64,000 bases of DNA from Brachypodius melanocephalos (GCA_013398615.1 VZSR01003798.1:14021209-14085208), one strand, 5' to 3'. Positions 51,755 through 63,310 are shown, counted from the stretch's first letter. A program made the numbers and translations. Notes: generated by a model from the sequence alone, not told the origin.

Positions 51755-53032
51755 ATGCAGTGGCGGGAGCGGGCCCCGGCGGCGCGGCGGCGCTGGGTGC
51801 TGCTGCTCGGGCCGCTGGCGCTGCTCGCTGCCGCCCTGGGGCTGCGCGGCACCGCCCGCCCCGACCCCGCCGACCGCTCCCGCCTCTACCGGGCGCTGGA
51901 GCTCTCCCCCAGCCGCAGCATCAACTGCTCGGCGGTGGTCCGCGGGGACCAGACAGCCATCCAGGCGGCGCAGCTCGGCAGCCTGGAAGTGGCGAACAGA
52001 AAGTCTCCACCGACGCCCGGCGAGTACCTGAACATTACGAGGGACTGCAGAGCCTTCAAGGAGAGCCGGCGCTACATAGAGTTCCCGCTCAGCCAGGAGG
52101 AGGAGGAGTTCCCCATCGCCTACTCCATGGTCATCCACCACAAAATCGACATGTTTGAGCGGCTCCTGCGGTCCGTCTACGCCCCCCAGAACGTCTACTG
52201 TGTCCATGTGGACACCAAAGCCCCGGCCGCCTTCCAGGAGGCCGTGCGGGCCATTACTGCCTGCTTCCCCAACGTCTTCGTGGCCAGTCGCCTGGAAAGC
52301 GTGGTCTACGCCGCGTGGTCCCGGCTGCAGGCCGACCTCAACTGCATGGAGGATCTGCTGCAGAGCCCCGTGCCATGGCGCTACCTCATCAACACCTGCG
52401 GCACCGACTTCCCCATCAAGACCAACGCCGAGATAGTCCGGGCGCTGCAGCTGCTACAGGGCCACAACAGCGTGGAGTCGGAGAAGCCCTCAGGCGCCAA
52501 GCAGCAGCGCTGGCAGTACCACCACGAGGTGGGGAAGACCATCTCTCGCACTGCCCAGAAGAAACAGCCGCCACCCCACAGCTCCCCCATGTTCACGGGC
52601 AGCGCGTACAACGCGGTCACAAGGGACTTTGTGCAGTACATCTTCGAGAACCCCATGGCACAGAAGTTCCTCCAGTGGTCCAAGGACAGCTACAGCCCTG
52701 ACGAACACGTCTGGGCCACGCTGAGCCGCATGCCAGGCGTGCCGGGGAGCACGCCCCACAACGACAAGTTCCAGCTCTCGGACATGAACGCCCTTCCCCG
52801 CCTGGTCAAGTGGCAGTACCTGGAGGGGGACATCAGCAAGGGCGCGCCCTACCCGCCCTGCACCGGCCGCCACCAGCGCGCCATCTGCGTCTACGGGGTG
52901 GGCGACTTGCCCTGGATGCTGCAGCAGCACCATCTCTTGGCCAACAAATTCGACCCCGAGGTGGACGATGCGGCCATCCAGTGTCTCGAGGAGTACCTGC
53001 GCCACAAGGCCCTGTACGGCCGGGGGCTCTGA
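51755..53032 (+). CDS. GCNT3: GCNT3: mucin-type core 2/core 4 beta-1,6-N-acetylglucosaminyltransferase (C2GnT-M), 425 aa, single coding exon
   Basis: The family (glycosyltransferase family GT14) moves GlcNAc from UDP-GlcNAc in beta-1,6 linkage onto the GalNAc of core 1 or core 3 O-glycans, making core 2 and core 4 branches on mucins; the M-type also makes I-type branches. It acts in the Golgi as a type II membrane protein. Seen here: a short basic cytosolic tail (RRR at 11-13), one hydrophobic anchor at about residues 14-30, a stem, then the catalytic domain from about residue 95 to the C-terminus. There are nine cysteines (58, 98, 149, 170, 197, 215, 369, 378, 410), matching the nine conserved in C2GnTs. 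The SPDEH motif at 324-328 carries the probable catalytic Glu327. N-glycosylation sequons lie at N57 (NCS) and N93 (NIT). The C-terminal LEEYLRHKALYG resembles GCNT3 rather than GCNT1 or GCNT4, and human GCNT3 is 438 aa. The start is the first in-frame ATG, directly before the anchor; the frame stays open 66 codons upstream but only from a GTG. The CDS is strikingly GC-rich against AT-rich flanks. Confidence 0.95.
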   Translation: MQWRERAPAARRRWVLLLGPLALLAAALGLRGTARPDPADRSRLYRALELSPSRSINCSAVVRGDQTAIQAAQLGSLEVANRKSPPTPGEYLNITRDCRAFKESRRYIEFPLSQEEEEFPIAYSMVIHHKIDMFERLLRSVYAPQNVYCVHVDTKAPAAFQEAVRAITACFPNVFVASRLESVVYAAWSRLQADLNCMEDLLQSPVPWRYLINTCGTDFPIKTNAEIVRALQLLQGHNSVESEKPSGAKQQRWQYHHEVGKTISRTAQKKQPPPHSSPMFTGSAYNAVTRDFVQYIFENPMAQKFLQWSKDSYSPDEHVWATLSRMPGVPGSTPHNDKFQLSDMNALPRLVKWQYLEGDISKGAPYPPCTGRHQRAICVYGVGDLPWMLQQHHLLANKFDPEVDDAAIQCLEEYLRHKALYGRGL

Positions 53033-53625
53033 GGGGAGCCGCAGAGATTGCCCAGCACCTGCTGCCTTCCGCGGGCCAGCCCAGCCGACGGCGCCTCGGG
53101 GACGGCGGGAGAGGATCCCCTGGGCCCCTGCTCGGAGCGGCCCCGAGGAGAAGCCCCAAGGGCGGGCACGGGGCTACGGGCCCGCCGAGGGTCGGACGGA
53201 CGGACAGACAGAGGGCAGCCCGGCCCAAGGCAGGGCCGGTGTGCAAGGGCGGGAGGCCCAGCCCCGCCCCCGGGCTCCCCTCAGGGGGCGGGAGCGCCGC
53301 TCGCCCCCAGGCCGGCTGGAGGAAGCGGGCGGGGCGCTTTACAGGCGCTGCCCGAACAAAGGTGACCCCAGGGCTGCTGCTCGTAGACGGGCAGGGCCGG
53401 GAGGCTCGTAGACGGTGCCTCCGGGTCCGGCTAGGGGCAGAACTGAAACCATGATTAATTTGCTTTTCCACAGAGCACCTGGCAGCCGCCCGCCCGTTCC
53501 CGGCACCCGTGGCGCTGCTCAGCTGAACATCTGGCTACTGCTTTTCCCTCACGTTAAACTCTGACTCTATCGAAAGCCGTTAGTCGTTAAAAGCCAATCT
53601 TCAATAAAATGCAAGGTACTAAAAT
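53033..53625 (+). other. GCNT3: GCNT3 3' untranslated region
   Basis: The sequence stays very GC-rich after the TGA stop until about 53,490 and then turns AT-rich. A canonical AATAAA at 53,603-53,608 gives a cleavage site around 53,620-53,630. The UTR is therefore about 590 bases. Open frames in this stretch on both strands are products of high GC content, not genes. Confidence 0.7.
53603..53608 (+). terminator. Polyadenylation signal of GCNT3
   Basis: AATAAA about 570 bases after the GCNT3 stop codon. It is the first canonical signal downstream of the stop on the forward strand. Confidence 0.75.
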
Positions 53626-56600
53626 ACATAGCGCTGCGGTGTTTTATGTCCTCTGAAGAGAATGGTTTGTGCTTCCGGGCAAAGCATTAAACCAGTTAAT
53701 CCTTTTTGCACTCACTTCGTCTGAAACACAGGCAGAGGGATGCACACAATGGTGTGCAAACCTACATTTTCCTCAGATCTGCATCTCTCTTCCCGCCAAC
53801 CCCCCCTCCTCCAAAGAAAAATATTTTGGTGATATTTTAATACTATAATTACCATACTAGTAACAGACAATGAACAAACCAATCACCCAACACATTTTTT
53901 TTAACTTTCTAGAAGTTGAAAGATTTGCAAACTTCTGTATTTCACCCACATGTGTTTTTCTCACCTTCTCATATTAAAGCTAGCCACTTTCCATGGGTCC
54001 AACAGCTTTTCACTACTTGTAATGCTGAGGGATTAATGCCATTGTCTTTACTTGAAAAAAAAATCTACTAAAGTAACTTTCTTGTAAGTAAACACCTTAA
54101 TTTAAGGTCTACAGTGGAGAATTAGCATTATACAGAGAACATCTAAAGCAATTCCATAACACCAGGCTACATTTAGATGGAGTTATGATTACAGTCACAC
54201 ATCTTTAAAACATTGATTTAAATAGGATGAGAAAATGAAGCAACTGACTTGAAAAGGTGTGTCATTGCAATTTTTGTTAGACATTTCAAAGTGAACTTGG
54301 TTGTAAAATAGTGCCATGGTGATTTCACAGACAACAACTTCAAGTACTGTAAAGAAAAGCTCTCAAACATAAATACCCAATGTATCATTGGGCATTTGTT
54401 TATGCAAAAAGAGCAAATAAATAGGATTACTGATCCTGGGAGGAGCTGTTTCCAACTTGGGTAAGCAGACATTTGCTAAAGAGATTAAATCTTTATGCTA
54501 ATCTGATGCTAACATACAACATACAACCATTTTAAAGTGGTTTCAGCAGCAAATTCAACGTTAAATAGAAATTATCTCCATGTCTAGTACATTCTTTTAG
54601 AACAAAGAAAACTCCTCTGATGACTTAGGGTAAGAACTCAAGTCTTCCACCATAGAAAACTGCATCAAACAACTGCTGCCTAACCTCATTTTGCCCATTA
54701 GAACTATTTTGCTTACTTTAAATTAATACATATTAATTCAAAATGGCAAACTAGCTCCAAGGGGTTCACTGAGGGGCTGGGATACATTCAAGCTTCTGGA
54801 CTGAAACAGACAGAGAAGGGTCGCCGTGTTTCTAACTATGGCCAAGTGTTGTCCTTTTCCCTTGGAAAATGGAGGGAAAATGTGCATAATCATGGAGACA
54901 AAAAATCCCCAGGCTAACAAGAAATTGCATCAAAACCAAATCCATCCATGAAATGGATGTCTGTAAAAACGAAATAATTTATTTCTCAAAGAACAAAGGT
55001 GTTTGGGGGCTGGAAGGAATCCCATCTTGAAATAGTGAAAGATTATTGAATGAGGGGCCTCTCCATTATTTTGCAAATATACCTGTAGAGAAAGATACCT
55101 ACTTACAAGTTACTTACAAACTTGTCAACATTCATTTTTACCCCCTTTACTTTGTAAATATGTTTAACTTCTTCAGCTGTTTCTTCTCTCAGAAACATGA
55201 AGTATTTCTTGTACAAACTGTATTAACAGTGTTTCATCTGTTATTGTCAGACACAAAAATGTTACAGATGGCGAGACAGAGACAAGGATTTAGATTGGGG
55301 GTGCAAAGTGCCACTTCAAATCTGTTCCCCAGTAAACCTTTTACCGAAGTCAAAATATTTTTTCTTTTAATGTTACTCACTGCAATCTGTGCCCTTCCTG
55401 GTTAGACCTGAAGACAGGGAATCTAAGCACTGATCCAGATTTGAAAGAGCTTGCCCACAGAATATGAAGGCATCAAGTGAAGGCAGCATACCAGAAAACC
55501 AGTTTGGGTGACCCAGTAGGAGGGACAGCAGTTATCCAACAACACAGCCCAGGCTGCCCTCCTGTTCAGAGACCATTGCTTTGGATGAAAACAACTGTTC
55601 TGCTGTTGTTACCTGCAGAGGTAAACAACTTGCAAACCTTGACATCCAATTTTCTTGATCCAAAGGAAATTTCCTGTTTCTGACGGCGTTACTAACCCAG
55701 AATTCCTCTCAGATGACTTGGTTGACAAAAACAAAGGCTATCTTGTGCAAATTTTCAAATCACTTCTTTCAGTAGTGACCTAATTTCTTGTGAAAGAATG
55801 AACCTACCCCCAAATGCTTAAGGTGAACTAAGACAAAAAGATTCTTACAAAGGAATGTTCTCAGCATACCCTCTTTCAAAGATATTAGAAATGCCATATT
55901 TATGAGTACAATCATACATCAAAGCAGTGGTATGTCTCTGCCATTAGAAATGGCAGTAAAAATCACCACCCAACTCTAATACAGAACTTTGCCTTACAGA
56001 GATCTCAAAGGATCTTAGAAATCAGATAGCTGGCATCCTAGAAAATTGACAACAGAGCACAGAGAGATCATGTAACTTGCCACAGTTAGTTGCAGAACTG
56101 AAAAAAAATTAACTTAGAACAGAGTAGGACCAGCTCTAGCCCAAAGCAGCAGAATCACATCAGATTATAGGACCACCTCCAAAAATAGGTTAAACATATG
56201 AAATTAATCAGTAAAATCGTGGCTGTCCAATTGGTAGTTATATCAGAAATATTAACTTTGTGTAGTAAAAAAATCTACTTCTGACACTTCTGTCTACAAC
56301 TGTTAACTAACAACTTGAACTCTAAATTTAAAGCCAACAGTTGTTTAAGGAAGAAATATGCTGCAAATTTACTTTTCAATAAGTGTATGGGAGGAAGATG
56401 AAACTATAAGTCTGAAATTTAAAAACCGATTTCTTTTTCTGGTTTAAACCCGGCTTGAAATTATGTTTTATTTCCAAGTGGTTTTCACTTTATTTTTACA
56501 AGAACAATGTGGCTCATTACATACTTACACAACAGGTCCATTACTGCTCTTTTTAGCTTTAGTTATGAGGGTCTATTTCCTTCTTGCTTCACATTTGATA

Positions 56601-57924
56601 CTTTATATGATCATCTCTGAGATGCCCTATAATAAAGAGATGGGTCAATGAAAATGAATTTGGAGGAAAACAGGTAATAAATGCTAAAGAAACAAAAAGT
56701 AAACATGAATGATATGAACACAGTACCAATAAAGTATTTGCAGTCATGAGTAAAACTGATTCAGGAAGCAGGGTTAGGGTGTTCTTTTTCTTTTGACGGC
56801 AACAGCAGTGACCATAAAATGGTAACTACACTCTCAGCGAACAATTTTCCACTTCCTTGAAGCATGCAGGTTCTTTTAGCACAAGATGCAAACCAAAATA
56901 TTAATATATCTGTAAATTACTACCTCCTAGTCCATAATGGCTAATGCTAATAAAGACCAACCTTTGGGTTACAGTGAAGAAAAAGGTCATGTCTCCCAGT
57001 ACAGTCTTACTAAAGTGCTTTGTAACATGGTCCTACTTTCCTCCCAACCTCAAAATTTTAGACTAGAGAAAAGCGAACTCAGGTCAGTAGGACCAAGTAT
57101 CTGTGCTTTGAGTAACTACCTCACTGTGCCTAGTCATCATGCAAAGGTACATAATGATCCTGATTAAATTTGTCTTTTGGAATTTCATCATAAATTCTTC
57201 CTGCTCGGCACTTTAATTTGTGCGTCTCTGATAGCACTTGAAGTCTGGTATTGACATCCCTGACTGAGCAAACAGCTTACATCAGATAACATCCTGGTTT
57301 GCACACCTATGGAATTGACAAAATCCTTTTTCTTGGAAATAATGTTTAAACAGGCAGTCATTCACAGCCAGTCCTGCACTGGTGTTCATTCTTTCCTTCA
57401 CTTTCTTTAACTTAATTTACTTTCTGAATAGAAACATCCATTCCAGTTCAATGTCAAGGTGCAAAGGTATATTTTACTTTCTCTCTGCTGAAGTGGAAGA
57501 AATTGCAATCTTCCTAAAGAAAATCAACAATGAAATAAGCAAATAAATGAAAAAGTCTGGAACACTACAGGCAAAGAAGAACCAAAGAGCAAGCAGCAAG
57601 TGTGCTGATGATCTAGCAAGTGAAATGATGTGTCTTCCACTGGATATTACAATAGCTTAGTATAGCAGGACAGTGGATGCTTTTTGTTGTAAATTCAGTC
57701 TTACAAGACCACAAAGTACATTAATCACATGAACTTGGCAGGATTACCTGAAATTCAAACAGAAATTTAGCAACTGGCAAGAAAGTTATGGAGAGCAAAG
57801 CAAGAAAAAGCAGAAAGAACACTGGCACCAGACTGCCTTAACTTCCCTTTGCTCCCTGCTCCCTCAGTGAACTGAAAACCTCCACAGAAGGAGCAGCTGC
57901 AGGACCTGGACAAACACCATCCCA
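53626..57924. other. Intergenic DNA between the convergent genes GCNT3 and GTF2A2
   Basis: AT-rich sequence with only short chance open frames. A patch at 55,985-56,110 resembles a decayed MIR-like SINE (GAGCACAGAGAGATCATG then TAACTTGCC), with low confidence. Confidence 0.5.
55985..56110 (+). mobile_element. Possible ancient MIR/CORE-SINE remnant
   Basis: The string CACAGAGAGATCATGTAACT followed by TGCCACAGTTAGTTGCAGAA recalls the MIR core (CACAGAGAGGTTAAGTAACT, TGCCCAAGGTCACACAGC). The similarity is short and judged by eye. Confidence 0.25.
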
Positions 57925-58197
57925 GAAATATGGCTAGAGCCTGGAGCAACAGAACAAGAGGGAATGACTTCAAACTGAGAGGGGTTTAGATAATAGGAAG
58001 AAATTCTTCCCTGTGAGGGTAATGAGACACTAGCCCAGAGAAGCTGTGGCTGCCCCACCCCAGGTAGTGCTCAAGACCAACCTGGACAGGACCTGGAGCA
58101 ACCTGAGATAGTAGAAAGTGTCCCTGCCCATGGCAGGGGGCTGGAACGAGCCCATCCTTAAGGTCCCTTCCAACCCTGGCCATTCTATGATTCTAAT
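57925..58197 (+). mobile_element. CR1 LINE 3' fragment
   Basis: It contains AACAAGAGGGAATGACTTCA, AACTGAGAGGGGTTTAGAT, AGGAAGAAATTCTTCCCTGT, AGAGAAGCTGTGGCTGCCCC, GTGTCCCTGCCCATGGCAGG and GGTCCCTTCCAACCCTGGCC, and ends TTCTATGATTCTAATG. It is one of the best-preserved CR1 3' ends in the window, in forward orientation. Confidence 0.93.
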
Positions 58198-58834
58198 GCA
58201 CACTTAATTGGAACAAAATAAGAGATATAACTATTTGCATTAGGAGAGTACTACAGAGCTACAGAGAACTCAAAATGGAGAAGTCTGTGTAGAGACAGGA
58301 AGAGATTACAAGTAGTTGCGGGTAGAAAGAGCAAATTTTTTATACTTGTGTGGGTTGAAATTCCATTTACCACATGATTATTAGAGAACAAAAAAAAATT
58401 AAACCTAGAAGATCGAGTCTGATGTAGAAAAAGAGAAAACCATGGTACAGATACACATTTGCATCCCTAAAGATAAAAATAGACACTTGTTGTGCTATTG
58501 AAATAAAAGCAACATCTTTTGGCTTCAAAAATGGTTACTCACCAATCTGCAGTGTGCAGCAAAGGGCATGTAGCAAAGCTATTTATAGACAGAAAGATGC
58601 AGTCACAAACACACAAACATGCTGCCCAGCAAGAGCTGCTAAGCTTTTGCTGATGCCCTCCTCCATCATTGTGTAACAACGATTTCTTGCAATGCTTAAC
58701 AGTGCAACCACACTGGGAACCCTGTAACTGAAAGACTTTCTCATTTGCAACATTTCTCTAAACATACTTAGAAAATTTTGGGAAAATACAGTATGTTAAT
58801 GCTGGTTTCTAAACAAAATTATTCCAATGATCAG
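58198..58834. other. AT-rich intergenic DNA beyond the GTF2A2 3' end
   Basis: Nothing recognisable besides short A runs. Confidence 0.5.
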
Positions 58835-59123
58835 TCTTTCAAAAGTTTTTAAATAAAAGTTTATTACAGAAATTATATTGAACAAAAAAAGACAACAGTA
58901 TCTCTTGTAATTAAAAAAAAAGGTAACATTGTATTCATGCCCTAGAAGGTGAAATGAAGAAATGCTACAGGTATTTCTTCCGCTGTCATTCTGCGATGCT
59001 TTCTAGTATCGATTAACTCACATCTGCATCACAAGAATTGAGTATGGTCAGTCCCTTTCCATGCTTCTCTCCAGAAAGTGCTGCATATTAACAGAAAATA
59101 TTGCAGACAAACCACAGGTCTAT
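58835..59123 (-). other. GTF2A2: GTF2A2 3' untranslated region
   Basis: AT-rich sequence from the stop codon to just beyond the first canonical AATAAA on the reverse strand (58,865-58,860). It is about 290 bases long. The end is estimated from the usual distance of 10-30 bases past the signal. Confidence 0.7.
58860..58865 (-). terminator. Polyadenylation signal of GTF2A2
   Basis: TTTATT on the forward strand, which is AATAAA in the sense of the gene, about 260 bases after the stop codon. Confidence 0.75.
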
Positions 59124-59149
59124 TCATTCTGCAGTATTGGAACCAGTGT
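59124..59149 (-). CDS. GTF2A2: GTF2A2 coding exon 4 (residues 102-109 and stop)
   Basis: After a strong acceptor (CTTTCCTAG), 26 bases complete the split Asn codon, encode TGSNTAE and end in TGA. The ORF is far too short to be found by length alone; it was identified from the expected C-terminus and splice phase. Confidence 0.96.
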
Positions 59150-62100
59150 CTAGGAAAGAAAAGAGAAAGTGAGACTAATACACACCCCACTGAAAACAGA
59201 GAACCAAGAGCATTCTCTAATACCTTCCCCAAGTTCTAAAGCACTCCCCAAGCATTTCAGAACATGTTCTGTACCTACCCAATTCCCTCTACTGCTCTCA
59301 ATGCCATGCATGAACTGCTTGTGCTGTTTCACTCCATTTAGCAACATCGAGAAGAGCCAGCACAAAACTCCAGACACATTAAAAATACTAAAAGCTCTGC
59401 TCTAATATGTAACGATACACAAACCCTTTACTGCAGTCAGCCACAAGCAGACCTGGCCATCATCTGCTAAGGAGAAAGGTTTTTGCACATCCAACAGCAT
59501 AAACTCTGATGGAGTGTAGGATATAGCATTTTGAAATCAATGCAAGAATGAGCATGATGTTCATAAAGCAACTGAGACCAATTCTCTGTTCTGACCTTTA
59601 GTGAGAATCACCAGTTAACACCAGTGCAGTTTTTGTTTTTACATACACTACCACTACTGCTTTCTTGTTTTTGGAGCTGTGGGAAAAAAATGTGTAACTC
59701 AAATATGGATAACAAGAAGCCAGTGTTTAGTACTGTTCCTTCAACAAGTCAGCTTCTTGTGGGGAAAAAAAAAAAAAAAAAAAAGGTTGTAATGTTAATA
59801 GCAACTTCAAGTCAGCCAGTTGTTTAAATCTTATCTGCACAATTTATCAAGAATGAAAACCACTAATACTTGGAAAGTAAGGTTTCCTCCACTAGCTATA
59901 ACAAGCACACAAAAACCAAGCAGTAAGATTATATGCTTGGCTAATACCAGAAGTTGAGAAAACAATAAATTCTGTCAACTCTTTAGAACTACAACTTGAA
60001 GTGACTATTGTAAGCATGCCAGGGTCAGGAAGCCATGAAGAACCTGTTTCAGAGGTCTGTGGTGCATTTAAATAAAGCCTTTTCCATGCTCAATTCCTGC
60101 TTTAGCATCACTCTCTGAAGATGAAACAAGTGGCACCATTTCACAGCTTTAGCAATACTTTGCCACATTGATGGTTTTAAAAGTTATAAAGCAGCTTGTC
60201 ACAAAAGTCACTGAATTACTTTTTCCAAGAAAGAATCTCAAGGGACATGGACAAAAGTGATCCAGTCAAGCAGATATGGATTGCAAACTCCCACAGGCAG
60301 TGTATATACAGAGGGTCTGCCAGGGAACAAGTAAATCTTATGACTTGCAAATGCACACATGCTTCTCATGGGTTTGTGTCCTCAGCTATCAAATCCAGAG
60401 AATGACTGCTCAGACACTTTACTCAGACAGTTGAAGCACTCTTCAGATTCAGCAAAACACAGTGCTATCCTAGCAAATAGGTTAGTACCAGAAAACTCAC
60501 CACACAGAAAATAAAGATTACTTTTGACTTTCTAATTGCTCTAGTATTATGTACTTTCCAACAACAGGTGCACAGCAGTCCCTAACATGGTTCTACCTCA
60601 GTGCTATGAGTCAGGGAAGCATTTAGCTGCCTTTTGTTTCATCTCTCATCAGGTGTAAAAGGGAATGCAGAGCCCTACTTCTGTCTAAGTCATACAGTCA
60701 ATCTGGCTTCAGTAAGACATCTGGTCAAAGCTTTCTAAAAACCATCAGTTCTCGTGTCTCAGCCTATTTATATCATATTTAATACTTACTTTTTCCATCA
60801 CACGCTACAATTTTCACTTTATCCACTTTGACAAGTTCGGTGACCTCCCTAAATTCCACGTCATTCAGTACAAACGTCCATACATTGTCACAGAACCTGT
60901 ATGTGTTCAGAGACCCCTACAGAAAGACAAGAGACATTTTCTGTAGGACACAGCTCAAAAGCAACAGAAAATATGAATAACTACTGAACTATGTCCCTTC
61001 TAAAACAGATTTGCTACAAAGCCAGCAGTGCACCTGAATGCATACAAACTGGCAAGCAAACAATTCTGAGGAAAGCTGGAGTTTAAATGCCCTCCAGTGG
61101 CTGAAATTCTCAAGAACACGGAGTGACATTACAGGATATCCAAGGGGAGGCTCCTCAGGTAGGCAAAGAAGTTTTACAATTTTTCTAATGTGTACAAAGG
61201 ATCAGTAGCAGGAAACATTTCTTAAAATATTTCACCATAAGAAAAATCAGATACAGCAGTGATCACAACAAGATGCGAATTCTGCAACTGCTTTAACAAA
61301 GTGGAAGCTTAAATAAAAATCATGACAAAACTGACATGTGTGACATAAAGGGGTATCCTTCCTATCTGATGTATTACTGAGGATGTCAATACAGAAAACT
61401 TCTGACCTTCACTTTTACATATTTTAAATTGATATTTTTTAACTTAGAACTTAAGCTCCAAGTAACATTTTTTAAATTTATCCACTAAACACATGCTGAA
61501 CTACTTTTTATATTGTGCTACATATACAAAACAATTCAAGCGTACTAGAGAAACTATGCTACTTTTAACATCTCTATATTGTTTAAAAATCTAGTCTCTT
61601 AGGAACCCACATCATGCACGTGTTCTACATAGGCTGTAGAGAAGTATTATGACAAAAGTTAACAGGAAGCTGAGTTTTGTGTTGGTTTTTTTTTCCTCAA
61701 CATTACATTCAAGTTGACATTTAACAACTTGCTGGCTATCTAACACTAATTAGGGTGGATGACTGGGAACACCCCCAACTTATTTTCCTATGATACCTAC
61801 GGAAAATGCTACAAAATGATCCAGTGAAAGGGTAGATCTAAAACTCTCTAGTCTCTCTTCACATTACTCATGTGGCTGAAAATTTGGCCTCATCTCACTT
61901 TTGCTAGGGACAGCTGCAAGAAGCAAAAGGCTCCCTCCTCATCTGCAAGACACTGAGGATGGCAATGTTATCCATCAAAAAAGCATTTCCCGCTTCCCTG
62001 TTTTCATCATCTGATTTTTGCATTCATTCAAAAGACCCCTGGCAGAACAAGGTATAGAGCCTTACAGCTGCATACAGAATATACATGTAAACAGTCATTA

Positions 62101-62866
62101 TTAGAGCCAAAATGAACCCTCTTAAGTTCTTGCTTAAAGCACACAGATTATAATGACATTCTGCATCAACACTTAGTTGCTGTATCTCAGGTAAAACTTT
62201 AAGATATCATGTCCTTACCCTGAAATTGACTCTGTTCCTGACTCGCTGTGCCAGTGCTGAATTTATAGCTTTATCAAACTGAAGTAGCACCTGAAGGGCC
62301 AACTGAGGTGTGATTTGCTGTGACTAAAGTAGTTGGGGAAAAAAAAAGAAGTTTTGAGTTGTTTCAAAGGAAGCTCAAACATCAAAACAAAGTTCATGTC
62401 AATGAAGCAGATCTCTAGAAGAACAATCTACAAAAAATTATGTTCCTGTATTTATTTCCATTTTTGTATTTCAATTATGTACTGCACAAAGATCTCTTAT
62501 AATAAATATTTACTGGAAATAACCAGAAGAACAGCAAATTGACTGCAATGTTCAACCTTAATCTGAGTATTTACTGAGCATCATGAGATTATGCCACTTA
62601 CTTAAAATACTTTCCTTTACCCAGAATGTAAAGAAAAAAACATCACGAGTGAATGGAGTACCAAACCCTTATGATTTCAATCAGTAAGTTTCCCAAACCT
62701 TGGCCACAAGCATCCTGATACAGGAATGACAAAGCCGTTTGGATAAAAACTTCTGCCTTTCTTAAGCTACTCGCCCAGACCCCAAGCCCCCAACCTGTAT
62801 GAGCTCATCCAGGCTCTCCTGCAGGCTGTTCCCCAGCGTGGTGTTCCTATAGAGCTGATACGCCAT
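59124..62866 (-). CDS. GTF2A2: GTF2A2: TFIIA gamma subunit (TFIIA 12 kDa), 109 aa, four coding exons
   Basis: Joined exons on the reverse strand: 62,866-62,795, 62,323-62,219, 60,916-60,790 and 59,149-59,124. All introns are GT-AG and the joined frame is exactly 109 codons plus TGA, the same length as human TFIIA-gamma. The protein pairs with the TFIIA alpha/beta chains (GTF2A1), stabilises TBP on the TATA box and counters TBP repressors, in the nucleus. From family knowledge, residues from about 4 to 50 form the helical bundle with the large subunit, and residues from about 52 to 98 form the beta-barrel that touches TBP and DNA. The sequence begins [14 protein letters not shown] and ends SNTAE. 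Recalled against human it is nearly identical, with conservative changes (for example ELVKVDK here, ELIKVDK in human). It is convergent with GCNT3. No frameshift or missing exon is seen. Confidence 0.98.
59150..60789 (-). other. GTF2A2: GTF2A2 intron 3
   Basis: GT-AG intron between coding exons 3 and 4. It contains a run of 20 A at 59,765-59,784. No other gene is seen inside. Confidence 0.9.
59765..59784 (+). repeat. Poly(A) run of 20 within GTF2A2 intron 3
   Basis: Uninterrupted A run, antisense to the gene. No retroposon body was recognised. Confidence 0.95.
60790..60916 (-). CDS. GTF2A2: GTF2A2 coding exon 3 (residues 60-101 plus one base)
   Basis: The acceptor is TTTCTGTAG before GGG. 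The 127 bases encode [15 protein letters not shown] through VACDGK plus the first A of the next codon. The donor is a consensus GTAAGT. This exon holds most of the TBP/DNA-contacting beta-barrel. Confidence 0.97.
60917..62218 (-). other. GTF2A2: GTF2A2 intron 2
   Basis: GT-AG intron of 1.3 kb with no recognisable repeat or nested gene. Confidence 0.9.
62219..62323 (-). CDS. GTF2A2: GTF2A2 coding exon 2 (residues 25-59)
   Basis: The acceptor is CTTTAG before TCA. The 105 bases encode [12 protein letters not shown] through RNRVNFR. The donor is GTAAGG. Both ends are phase 0. Confidence 0.97.
62324..62794 (-). other. GTF2A2: GTF2A2 intron 1 (between coding exons 1 and 2)
   Basis: GT-AG intron of about 470 bases. 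Nothing else is seen in it. Confidence 0.9.
62795..62866 (-). CDS. GTF2A2: GTF2A2 coding exon 1 (residues 1-24)
   Basis: The ATG occupies 62,866-62,864 in the context AACC-ATG-G, a strong Kozak match. It encodes MAYQLYRN through DELIQ and ends in CAG followed by a GTTGGG donor. The phase is 0. Confidence 0.97.
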
Positions 62867-63310
62867 GGTTCGCTGCGAGGGCTGGACACGGCCTGGTCAT
62901 CCGCGGCTGCGCGCCCGTCCTGTCCTCGCTCTCATTGAAAACAAACAAAGGTAACAATAAACCCTCTACGCCGCCCAGCCCAGCCCATCGGGAACAGCAC
63001 AGCAGGGCACGCACGGTCTAAGAGGCCACCCCACAACACCGCCCCACACTCGGGCGCGCTCCCGGCGGCGGGGCCGCACAACCGACAGCCCGGCCCGGCT
63101 CCGGGAGCCATCCCAGCCGGAGCCTTTCCGGACGGGAGCCGGACACTGCGCGGCCCCGCCAAGCCCCANNNNNNNNNNNNNNNNNNNNNNNNNNNNNNNN
63201 NNNNNNNNNNNNNNNNNNNNNNNNNNNNNNNNNNNNNNNNNNNNNNNNNNNNNNNNNNNNNNNNNNNNCACCGCCCCGTCCCCCCTCAGCCACACCCACA
63301 CCTCGGGCAC
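62867..63310 (-). promoter_or_regulatory. GTF2A2: CpG-island promoter of GTF2A2, with an assembly gap
   Basis: Dense CpG begins at the first coding exon and continues to about 63,310, flanking a run of N. This is the expected position of the housekeeping promoter and 5' UTR. A small upstream ATG sits about 50 bases before the start codon, in a different frame, if that stretch is transcribed. The transcription start cannot be set because part of the island is missing. Confidence 0.75.
63169..63268. other. Assembly gap, exactly 100 N
   Basis: Exactly 100 N, the usual placeholder for a gap of unknown length. It sits inside a very GC-rich island, which is a typical place for sequencing dropout. 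Any translation across it is meaningless. Confidence 0.99.

Larger units (their letters stand above)
51600..53490. promoter_or_regulatory. GC-rich, CpG-rich island covering GCNT3
   Basis: CpG dinucleotides are dense from about 51,600 through the whole GCNT3 CDS and most of its 3' UTR, while both flanks are AT-rich. In birds, intronless GC-rich coding exons often form such islands without being promoters. The 5' part may still serve as a promoter. Confidence 0.6.

Noticed and set aside
51605..53471. Antisense and shifted frames of 90-214 codons over GCNT3
   Set aside because: They are shadows of the real GC-rich GCNT3 frame. Only the 51,755-53,032 frame matches a known family.
62932..63310. 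Reverse-strand frames near and across the N run
   Set aside because: Two of them span the run of N and have no real sequence there; all lie in promoter CpG-island DNA.
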